Positions 31,870 to 38,233 of a stretch of DNA of 59,336 nucleotides are shown piece after piece (the stretch's first letter is position 1; every line of letters starts with the position of its first letter). A model generated the notes under the pieces. That model searched no databases, was not told where the DNA came from, and saw nothing but the letters and a program-made list of their open reading frames with translations. The DNA comes from a virus. The DNA lies in the IMG/VR virus record IMGVR_UViG_3300042507_008591, positions 1 through 59,336 of that record; one strand, 5' to 3'. Position numbers and translations under genes: made by a program.

Positions 31870-32784
31870 ATGGACAAACAAAAAGTTTTATCACTAACAA
31901 AGGCTTTGCGGGGTGCTTTTTCTAAAATGTTAACCGAAAAAAGTCTTTTCACTTTCTCAGATATGTTGAGAATTCTTAGAAAAGTAAAAAAAGGAAAGTT
32001 TGGTAAATCTTTTTTGCAGTCCTTCAAAAAAGAAGATTTGTTTTTATCCACATTTTTGCTTTATATGGAAAATCAAAAAGGTTTCGCCCCACAAGAAACT
32101 TTGCGAATGTTGGATAGAGCTTTTTTGATTGTTTTGTTAGAAGATACCGGAAATAAATCAAGAATCTTATGTGATAATTGTGACGGAGATGGTGAAGTCC
32201 GTTGTTCATGGTGTGAAGGTGATGGTAAGGTTGATTGTTCCGAATGTACAGATGGAGAGATAGAGTGTGCCGATTGTGAAGGTACTGGTGAAATCGGTGA
32301 TGAACCGTGTTCAACTTGTCAAGGTGGTGGAACATTGGAGTGTGATTGGTGCAACGGTTATGGAAGAGTAACTTGTGACGAATGTAATGGTAATGAATCA
32401 GAAGAATGTGAATTTTGTGACGGAGATGGTGAGGTTTACAAAGAAGGGAGCAATGATTTTTCATTGAGTATTTGGATAACTATGGACCAAAATTTAAAAA
32501 AATTCCAAGTTGGTAAAATAGTCGATTTGGGTGCGTTCAATGAAATAAGAGATAATTCACATTTAATTTTACACGAGGAAAATCTTCCCTTAAGAAACGA
32601 GGATTGGAGTCAAGTTTTTGGTAAATCTGAAATTATTGTGATAGGAAACACTGACAGTCCCACATTTTTTGACTCTTTAGTAGATACGGTCATGACAGAC
32701 TACTCTTACGGTGTAGACCCTGATGAAATCGAAAACTTCCTATTAGATTACCTTCAACAAGGAAAAAATTATTTTGCCGAGTAA
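31870..32784 (+). CDS. DnaJ-like zinc-repeat protein with eight CxxC motifs
   Basis: A basic helical N-terminus (about 1-95) is followed by a cysteine-rich region (about 100-195). Eight CxxC units in a row include CDNCDGDG, CSWCEGDG, CADCEGTG, CSTCQGGG, CDWCNGYG and CEFCDGDG. This is the CxxCxGxG pattern of the DnaJ zinc domain, which has only four units, so two such domains or an extended version are present. There is no J domain. The C-terminal part (about 200-304) is acidic and unrecognised. It could act as a chaperone or as a thiol/zinc scaffold. It is a monocistronic gene. Confidence 0.85.
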   Translation: MDKQKVLSLTKALRGAFSKMLTEKSLFTFSDMLRILRKVKKGKFGKSFLQSFKKEDLFLSTFLLYMENQKGFAPQETLRMLDRAFLIVLLEDTGNKSRILCDNCDGDGEVRCSWCEGDGKVDCSECTDGEIECADCEGTGEIGDEPCSTCQGGGTLECDWCNGYGRVTCDECNGNESEECEFCDGDGEVYKEGSNDFSLSIWITMDQNLKKFQVGKIVDLGAFNEIRDNSHLILHEENLPLRNEDWSQVFGKSEIIVIGNTDSPTFFDSLVDTVMTDYSYGVDPDEIENFLLDYLQQGKNYFAE

Positions 32785-32790
32785 AAAAAA

Positions 32791-32812
32791 AAGGTCAGAT
32801 TTCTCTGACCTT
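32791..32812 (-). terminator. Terminator of the 32866 gene
   Basis: Read leftward, an 8-bp perfect stem AAGGTCAG / CTGACCTT with a 6-nt loop, followed by about ten T. Confidence 0.85.
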
Positions 32813-32817
32813 CTTGG

Positions 32818-32862
32818 GACTGACAGATTGTCAGTCGCTCCACCACCTGACAAAGTGTCAGG
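32818..32862 (-). repeat. Two tandem perfect hairpins in the 3' UTR
   Basis: GACTGACA / TGTCAGTC (32818-32836, loop 3) and CCTGACA / TGTCAGG (32846-32862, loop 3) precede the terminator hairpin. All three share TGAC/GTCA cores. Confidence 0.75.
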
Positions 32863-32865
32863 AAT

Positions 32866-33153
32866 TTACTTGGTAACCAACGATTCAATTTTAGACCTGA
32901 AGTGTTCAGTGAGGTTCGTTTCACTCTCGTACTCCTTGGAAGTAGAAATGATAATCGAGTCTATCAAGTATTTGTGTGGGACATTAATTAAAAAATCTGT
33001 CCCATTAAAAAAAGAAAGGTTTTCCTTGAGTTCCAAGCATCCGTGAACCATCTTCAAGAAAATCTTGTATTGGACGGAGTCCAAAAAACTCTCATTAACC
33101 AAAACACCAAACTTTTCGTGTTCGATGCGGATGTGGTGGTAATTCAATTTCAT
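32866..33153 (-). CDS. Hypothetical protein, 95 aa
   Basis: Not recognised. Starts MKLNYHHIRIEHEKFGVLVN, then mixed helices and strands with no Cys and no membrane segment. The gene has an exact TATCTTTG box 22 nt upstream and an unusual 3' end with three stem-loops, so it is a complete independent unit just beside the structured RNA. Confidence 0.7.
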   Translation of the reverse strand: MKLNYHHIRIEHEKFGVLVNESFLDSVQYKIFLKMVHGCLELKENLSFFNGTDFLINVPHKYLIDSIIISTSKEYESETNLTEHFRSKIESLVTK

Positions 33154-33175
33154 ATCCCTTTTTTGTTTTATACTT

Positions 33176-33183
33176 CAAAGATA
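33176..33183 (-). promoter_or_regulatory. TAnnTTTG host-type promoter box (TATCTTTG)
   Basis: Exact consensus leftward, 22 nt before the start at 33153. Confidence 0.5.
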
Positions 33184-33217
33184 AGAAACTTTTCTCAATC
33201 TACCAAATATTAAAAAT

Positions 33218-34031
33218 AAAAAACCCCCAACCTTACGGAAGGGGGTTTGGCTAATGCTCTGAGACTACGAGCTTAGGTGGTCAGTCTTTGGTGGGATTAT
33301 TGTTTCCCCACTCGGTCCACAACAGTTGCCTGTCGTAACCAACCAGTGTCGGTAATTTGAGTCTACCACTCTTTTCGTTGACACCAACTCAACTGATACT
33401 CCTATCTCTTCAACCTTGCGAGCTAACTAAGGGATGGCCGTCCCACGAGTAGTTTCCCAATCAACACCGATGGACTTGCGGTCCTATCCGTGCCTTCATT
33501 GGTCCGATGACCTGAAGGATTAGACACCTTTCAGTACCAACGCCCGAAGACTTTTGCTTGTATCATTGAATATCATTCATATTGATATGTAGCTTTGTAG
33601 AAGAATGAAAGATGTGCTTCGGGAGAAGGTCCATTCCTTTTGAGAACGAAATGCTTCACACCTCTCTGTCAACCCGCCAGTTGACGGTCAATCAGGACTA
33701 CGGTGGGTTTAAACCCGTGGTAACCCCTCAGACTGGTACCCAGCTTTACAACATCCGGCGGGATGTCTCAAACCGTCACCTGTACCTTTTCCTATTGATG
33801 TCTCCATCTCAACCCCGATTCTCTACAAAATCGGGATGATGTCTCCCCCTCAGCACTTGCCGTCAGGGTTTTCACCGTAGGTACTTTGTTTAGTTGTCAG
33901 GTCATCGACCTGCGAGACTACTAAGGTCGCTAAACCTTCTCATCCCTTTTAGTCCCATCACTGGGGTTATCTGAAGACGCTAAACCGCCTTTTTAACATT
34001 TTAAAGAACGTGTCAGGTTTCCCTGACTTGT
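33218..34031 (-). ncRNA. Large structured RNA candidate, about 810 nt (GOLLD/ROOL-like in context)
   Basis: No gene fits this 0.8-kb stretch, which is visibly richer in G+C than its flanks. Leftward it has a promoter, a terminator and many perfect stems. Stems include 34012-34027 (GTCAGG-GAAA-CCTGAC) at the 5' end, 33898-33912 (6 bp, triloop), 33814-33835 (7 bp), 33751-33766 (6 bp), 33668-33685 (6 bp) and 33543-33549 with 33617-33623 (CCCGAAG/CTTCGGG, closing an inner stem at 33570-33588). Others are 33493-33518, 33465-33492, 33322-33333 (GCAA loop) and 33291-33311. Size, GNRA loops and position beside a phage tRNA match the giant phage RNAs GOLLD and ROOL. Homology is not shown by eye, so a new class is possible. 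Confidence 0.75.
33219..33246 (-). terminator. Terminator of the structured RNA
   Basis: Leftward AAACCCCC / GGGGGTTT stem, inner CCTT/AAGG pairing and a run of T. Defines the RNA 3' end near 33218. Confidence 0.85.
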
Positions 34032-34037
34032 TGTGAA

Positions 34038-34065
34038 AGTATAATAAGGTTTTTGTTTTGGTCAA
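34038..34065 (-). promoter_or_regulatory. Promoter of the structured RNA
   Basis: Leftward TTGACC (34065-34060), 16-nt spacer, TATACT (34043-34038), giving a start near 34031 and separating the RNA from the tRNA transcript. The TATACTTTC string also precedes the 30209-31459 operon. Confidence 0.55.
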
Positions 34066-34084
34066 GTACCTTATCAAACTTTTG

Positions 34085-34158
34085 TTGCGGGAGAGGGATT
34101 TGAACCCCCGACCTCAAGGTTATGAGCCTTGCAAGCTGACCAACTGCTCTATCCCGCT
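34085..34158 (-). tRNA. tRNA-Met (anticodon CAT)
   Basis: Read leftward, a 6-7 bp acceptor stem GCGGGA / TCCCGC, a D arm with AGTTGGTCA, an anticodon stem CAAGG / CCTTG around the loop CTCATAA, and a T arm GGGGG-TTCAAAT-CCCTC. The CAT anticodon means Met, or Ile2 if the C is modified to lysidine. CCA is not encoded. It lies between a leftward terminator and the promoter of the structured RNA. Confidence 0.93.
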
Positions 34159-34159
34159 A

Positions 34160-34378
34160 TGTATTTTAAAGAACTAACTCAGAAAAAAATCCCACAACAT
34201 ATGAATATTCTCTCGAACACTCGTTGTGGGATTTGGGTAAGGATTCTACTCCTTCATCCGAGTGTTTCACAAAGATAATACAGAATTGTGTTCCGTCAAT
34301 ACCCTGAATGAAACTTTTGTTGGGGTGTGTTTCTACCAAACGGTAGAGTTCATAAATATAGTCATTTCGAACAAAAGT
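34160..34378 (-). other. Structured 3' region between the NUDIX gene and the tRNA
   Basis: No gene. Leftward it holds a hairpin at 34332-34347 (TCTACC-GTTT-GGTAGA), the terminator at 34183-34234 and a copy of AAACACTCG at 34259-34267. That copy is complementary to CGAGTGTT inside the terminator loop, so an alternative fold is possible. Confidence 0.5.
34183..34234 (-). terminator. Long-loop terminator downstream of the NUDIX gene
   Basis: Leftward AAATCCCACAAC / GTTGTGGGATTT stem with a loop of about 25 nt and a run of seven T. Confidence 0.75.
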
Positions 34379-34801
34379 TCAATCTAAACCAAAAATTTTT
34401 CTAACAACTTTGTAAAGATTAGTTCCCATTTCCATTTTATCAAGTTTGTCAACTTGGAAGTATCTACACTCGGAATGTTCATGTCCGTCTTCAGCATTTT
34501 CCAAATCGGGATAAATTTTTTCATTAGGTTGCAGTGTGTAGATATACATCAACCCTTTTGTTTTACCATTCTTGACTTTTGGCATGACCGCTCTAAAAAC
34601 TAAATCATCAACAGAAATTTCATTGTCAGTTTCTTCGTAAAATTCACGGGCAGCAGCTTCCTTCGGTTCTTCTCCCTTGTCGACACCTCCGCCAGGTATA
34701 GACCAAGTATTTGGATAACTTTGAGACGGAGCTCTCTTACATAATAAACATTCGTCTCCAACTTTTACTAAAACACTAGCAACGTCTCGTCTCTTTTTCA
34801 T
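34379..34801 (-). CDS. NUDIX hydrolase
   Basis: Starting at 34801 (MKKRRDVASVLVKVGDE) the 140-residue protein carries a complete NUDIX box, GGVDKGEEPKEAAAREFYEE, which binds Mg for cleavage of nucleoside diphosphate-linked compounds. The preceding SIPGGG strand and KRAPSQSYPNTW fit the MutT-like subgroup. The substrate could be a damaged nucleotide, a sugar nucleotide or an mRNA cap. The frame is open upstream to 35032, but that part lies opposite the DUF192 gene and is ignored. Confidence 0.92.
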   Translation of the reverse strand: MKKRRDVASVLVKVGDECLLCKRAPSQSYPNTWSIPGGGVDKGEEPKEAAAREFYEETDNEISVDDLVFRAVMPKVKNGKTKGLMYIYTLQPNEKIYPDLENAEDGHEHSECRYFQVDKLDKMEMGTNLYKVVRKIFGLD

Positions 34802-34812
34802 ATTTATAAATA
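34801..34812. promoter_or_regulatory. Shared TATTTATAAATA divergent promoter
   Basis: Only 15 nt separate the divergent ATGs at 34801 and 34817. The palindromic motif offers TATTTAT in both directions. Confidence 0.45.
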
Positions 34813-34816
34813 GATT

Positions 34817-35173
34817 ATGAAAGTAAAAATAGGAAACAATATCTTCAATGTAAAAGTCAGACATGACGACAAAGGAAGAGCCGAAGGTATGATGGGTAAA
34901 AACTTTACCGACAAATATAATGGAATGTTGTTCATCATGGATGATGATACCAATTGTTTTTGGATGAAAAAATGTACGATACCCTTGGATGTTATTTTTA
35001 TCGAGGGTCTTACGATTTCCAAAATCCATCACAATTGTCCGCCATGTGAATCAAAGAAAGACGAAGATTGTGAAAATTATTGTGGAAGAGGTAGATTGAT
35101 TTTGGAAATAAGAGGTGGTTCCGCGGAAAAACTCAAAATCAAAAAAGGAGACGAGATTAAATTACTCCTTTGA
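34817..35173 (+). CDS. DUF192-family protein
   Basis: The 118-residue protein has RAEGMMGKNFTDKYNGMLF, FWMKKCTIPLDVIFIEG and a C-terminal GDEIKLLL, the standard DUF192 pattern. Most bacterial members are exported, but this one has no signal peptide. An insertion with CPPCESKKDEDCENYC could bind a metal or form disulfides. Function of the family is unknown. It overlaps the convergent DHH gene by 12 bases. Confidence 0.9.
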   Translation: MKVKIGNNIFNVKVRHDDKGRAEGMMGKNFTDKYNGMLFIMDDDTNCFWMKKCTIPLDVIFIEGLTISKIHHNCPPCESKKDEDCENYCGRGRLILEIRGGSAEKLKIKKGDEIKLLL

Positions 35174-36577
35174 TTCCTTGCTCTGACGAATCTTATCTTT
35201 AAGAACTCTCATAAATTCTTGCCCAACCATCTTGGTGAACTTAACGTAAGGAGTATCATCAGATTCAGAATCATATCTATATTTGCCTTCAGGTGGTCTT
35301 GTTGCTCTGCCTAAGTAACTAAGTCCTGAAATATTTGTAATACATTTGTGTCCACCTGAATTGGCTTTAATCAAATCCCAAGCGTTAACCCCAATTCTGT
35401 CTAAGAGTTTTTTCTCTTCCTCTGTCAAGTCACTAAAAGGTCTGTCGAGGATTGATTTAATTTGATTCATCTTTTCAATACCGCCTTCTATACCAAGAAT
35501 TTTATCACCATACATCGCTTCAAAATCCTTGTAGGTGAAACCAACACTTTCTTCTCCTACAGATTTTTCACTTACGTACTTGATTGTTGACAGTGGGACA
35601 ATTCTATTCTTAAGTGGTTCCTCCCATTTTGCTAATACCTCGTTTTTGATTTCTCCTAAGTCAACCCCTTTAAGTTCTCTGTCTTTTTTAAATGGATTAC
35701 AGGACGCTTGGACTAACCCCATTGGCCACATGATGACCAAGAAGTCTGCGTCAGGGTTGTTATGGAATGATGTATATCGGTCGTAAGAGCCTGTACCTTT
35801 TAGAGAACCCATTCCATATTGGAATATGATTCCATCTTCGACATTTACATTCTGATGGTTTTTCATCGAGTCAAGATACCTCTGAGTGTTTCTTTGAAGT
35901 GTCTCAGGTGTTTCTCTCGAATTATCCTCCATCCATCTACGGATATTACCTAAAATTGATAATAAAGATGGTTCAGAGTTCATAACCAAACCTTCCAAAA
36001 AACCTGGTTTGTTTTTGAATGCGAGAAGAAGTTTGTTAATGGTGAGACCAAGGAGCATCTTGTTTTGTTGAAGACCCTTGTCTTTATCTAATCTGAAAAT
36101 GTAATTAATTACGTCCTTTGTGGTGAGATTGTGTTTGGCATAATCCGCCGAGTCTACTGTAGATATCAACTTGATATCGGAACTTGGGAATATTTCTTTG
36201 GGAGATATAATTTGAGATATTGTTTCAACATTGGAACGTGCTTGTCTGAAACTTTTTGACGCATCCTTTTCAGCACCAACTTGGGTGTCATGGTGGTCGG
36301 TATGAATAACAAACATTGGTTTACCGTGGGCAAAGTCCACTAAAACTGGCATCACTTCACCACTAGCTTCAGGTTTTTTTACCGCAAATTCTCTATCACC
36401 ATATTGAATGATTTCAGAATCTACAACATCAAAACCATTGTCCTCGAGATATTTTTTCATAGCCAAGGCGGTGGTTACCCCATCCAAGTCTTGGTGAAAA
36501 TAAATCTTAGCTTTCGGGTATCTTTTTCTGAGGTCTTTTATATCTCTGAGTCCCGACTCGAGGATAACTTTTTTCAT
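35162..36577 (-). CDS. DHH-family phosphoesterase
   Basis: YFHQDLDGVTTALAMKKYL matches the first DHH-superfamily metal motif (D-D region), MPVLVDFAHG the second, and FVIHTDHHDTQ the DHH motif itself. ISTVDSADYAKHNL supplies a further aspartate. At 471 residues it is larger than NrnA-type phosphodiesterases and lacks a clear DHHA1 GGGH motif, though NSGGHKCITNISGL may be its equivalent. The likely role is cleavage of short RNA, DNA or cyclic dinucleotides. The start MKKVILESG also fits the tag pattern (VILE then S). It is coupled to the Dps-like gene. Confidence 0.85.
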   Translation of the reverse strand: MKKVILESGLRDIKDLRKRYPKAKIYFHQDLDGVTTALAMKKYLEDNGFDVVDSEIIQYGDREFAVKKPEASGEVMPVLVDFAHGKPMFVIHTDHHDTQVGAEKDASKSFRQARSNVETISQIISPKEIFPSSDIKLISTVDSADYAKHNLTTKDVINYIFRLDKDKGLQQNKMLLGLTINKLLLAFKNKPGFLEGLVMNSEPSLLSILGNIRRWMEDNSRETPETLQRNTQRYLDSMKNHQNVNVEDGIIFQYGMGSLKGTGSYDRYTSFHNNPDADFLVIMWPMGLVQASCNPFKKDRELKGVDLGEIKNEVLAKWEEPLKNRIVPLSTIKYVSEKSVGEESVGFTYKDFEAMYGDKILGIEGGIEKMNQIKSILDRPFSDLTEEEKKLLDRIGVNAWDLIKANSGGHKCITNISGLSYLGRATRPPEGKYRYDSESDDTPYVKFTKMVGQEFMRVLKDKIRQSKESKE

Positions 36578-36578
36578 A

Positions 36579-36947
36579 TTATTCTAACGTAAGAAGGTAC
36601 TTCAACTTGTTGATGGTTCCCATCATTTCGTCACGAATGTTCAACAAATCTGAGTCAAGGCTTGGGTCAAGTTCATTGGACATATCTAAGAAAAACTCAA
36701 TAGTATTGTCCAAGAAATTTTGCATTGATAACCTATTGATATCTTGGAACATGATTGCGAATTCTGCAGGGAACTCAGGTCTACCGTATTTCCCCATCAT
36801 GGTTTCAACAAACTCGTCAATGAGTCCATCCAAATCTTTCTGTACTTTGTCGTAAGCTTTGTGTTTGGAATAACTAAATGTTTGCCAGTGTAAAAACTTG
36901 AATTGGTTTTTTACTTGCACAAACTTGATTATGAACTCTTCTTTCAT
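36579..36947 (-). CDS. DUF5856 ferritin/Dps-like phage protein
   Basis: KFLHWQTFSYSKHKAYDKVQ at the first helix and DGLIDEFVETMMGKYGRPEF match the Dps-like fold of DUF5856, a family common in large phages. The predicted structure is a four-helix bundle, 122 residues. An ATG at 36962 is also in frame but touches the TATTTAT box, so 36947 is preferred. Dps-like proteins bind iron or DNA; whether this copy keeps a ferroxidase site is unclear. Downstream, the DHH gene follows after 1 nt. Confidence 0.8.
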   Translation of the reverse strand: MKEEFIIKFVQVKNQFKFLHWQTFSYSKHKAYDKVQKDLDGLIDEFVETMMGKYGRPEFPAEFAIMFQDINRLSMQNFLDNTIEFFLDMSNELDPSLDSDLLNIRDEMMGTINKLKYLLTLE

Positions 36948-36962
36948 TATTAAACTTTTCAT

Positions 36963-36969
36963 ATAAATA
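36963..36969 (-). promoter_or_regulatory. TATTTAT candidate late promoter box
   Basis: Leftward TATTTAT, 15 nt before the preferred start at 36947. Confidence 0.45.
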
Positions 36970-36984
36970 CCTTAAAAAACAAAA

Positions 36985-37010
36985 AACCCCTCCGTAGAGG
37001 GGTTCCTTTA
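36985..37010. terminator. Terminator after the lipoprotein gene
   Basis: Perfect 8-bp AACCCCTC / GAGGGGTT stem with a CGTA loop; T-run leftward, T-rich rightward. Confidence 0.8.
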
Positions 37011-37027
37011 GGACCGTTTTGTGAAAC

Positions 37028-38233
37028 TTAGAATTTGGTCCAACCAAGGAGCCAGTTAGTGGTTCCTTGAGGGATAGCACCTACGTTACCATTCAAGGTT
37101 TCAAAACCATTTGTAACGGGTGATGTGGAAGATGTCCAAAGTGTATTGTTGTCATTCACAACTTTGGTAGTCATCTCTTCCAATGATAAAATTAATGGAG
37201 ACTTTGTGATAAGGATTTTAGTTGTGTCAACGCTGTGAACAACATTTCCTGTGAATTCAGAAACACCATTTTTAAACGATTGTACTGTGATGTCACTCTC
37301 AATCTGTAAACCACCTTTCATGTATCCATAAAATACTGAGTTTTTAACTACGAAGTTTGTTCCTCTTCTGAATCTCATCGCCAAGTTGTGGTTTGTGAGA
37401 GACTGAGTTAAAACAGGACCTACGAGTGTGAAGTTAAGAAGGGTTGGTTTGGTTGTTGGGGTAAGGGTTGAACCAGCTCCGTCGTTATCGCATTCAATAC
37501 CGTTACCAGCATCCGCTCCGTCAACAAACAAAGGGTCTCTTTTTGAAATTGCGTATTGGATGGTTCCTCTGTATCCGAAGTCAAAGTCGTAATCATCGTC
37601 ACCTGTTCCAACCGCCACCAAGTATTTAGGTGAAACAGTTCCACCAAAGAACTCAAACGCATCATCAAACGAGTAATAACACTCAACATATTCAACCACG
37701 GTTCCACTACCGACACCCCCTAAAGTGAGTGCATTTAATTCTGAATTAGCAAACGCAGCGATTCCAGCGTATTCAATTCTCACATACTTGAAAACTCCTG
37801 AGTTATCAGCATCGTCTTCTCCACCATAATTTTTTCCGACCCCACCTTCGATGATTGGTTCAATTTGGTTGGTCTTTGCTCTACCTAAGATTACAATACC
37901 ACCCCAGTCACCTGATTGTGGGAAAGCGTTTCCTGATGTAAATACGATTGGTTCATCCGCGGTTCCTTCAGCCATAATCTTTCCACCACGTTCGATAATA
38001 AGAGCCCCTTTCTCAGCGATGTCACTGTGAATGGTGGTTCCTTCTTCAATGGTAAGGGTAATTCCCTCAGGGACGAAGACATATCCTTTAAGAGTCCATA
38101 GTTTATCCTTTGTGAGGGTTTTATCCTCAGTTAAAGTACCCTGAAGAACAAGTTCGTTTGGGTCAATGATTTCATCCTCACATGATGTAAAAATTAAAAG
38201 TGAGGATAATAGAAAAGCTGTTAACTTTTTCAT
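37028..38233 (-). CDS. Surface lipoprotein with right-handed beta-helix
   Basis: The N-terminus FLLSSLLIFTSCEDEIID has a lipobox with Cys at about residue 18 followed by acidic residues. The body (about 40-390) is a repetitive beta-helix (GVFKYVRIEYAGIAAF, LGGVGSGTVVEYVECYYSFD) like the Bacteroidota lipoproteins that are partnered with TonB receptors. Calcium-like acidic loops are frequent (DDADNSG, DDDYDFDFG). It overlaps the receptor gene at ATGA, so the two are made together and probably form a surface-exposed pair, as in SusC/SusD-type systems but without SusD similarity. Confidence 0.83.
   Translation of the reverse strand: MKKLTAFLLSSLLIFTSCEDEIIDPNELVLQGTLTEDKTLTKDKLWTLKGYVFVPEGITLTIEEGTTIHSDIAEKGALIIERGGKIMAEGTADEPIVFTSGNAFPQSGDWGGIVILGRAKTNQIEPIIEGGVGKNYGGEDDADNSGVFKYVRIEYAGIAAFANSELNALTLGGVGSGTVVEYVECYYSFDDAFEFFGGTVSPKYLVAVGTGDDDYDFDFGYRGTIQYAISKRDPLFVDGADAGNGIECDNDGAGSTLTPTTKPTLLNFTLVGPVLTQSLTNHNLAMRFRRGTNFVVKNSVFYGYMKGGLQIESDITVQSFKNGVSEFTGNVVHSVDTTKILITKSPLILSLEEMTTKVVNDNNTLWTSSTSPVTNGFETLNGNVGAIPQGTTNWLLGWTKF

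Noticed and set aside
32024-32464. A His-rich minus-strand frame of 146 residues
   Set aside because: It is the shadow of the CxxC repeat gene on the plus strand; His comes from the reverse of Gly/Asp/Cys codons.
33612-33839. A 75-residue plus-strand frame inside the structured RNA
   Set aside because: It is biased to no codon pattern, lies across conserved-looking stems and has no promoter or start context; the region behaves as RNA.
34012-34027. The GTCAGG-GAAA-CCTGAC hairpin as a terminator of the tRNA
   Set aside because: No T-run follows and it lies just downstream of a promoter, so it is better read as the first stem of the structured RNA.
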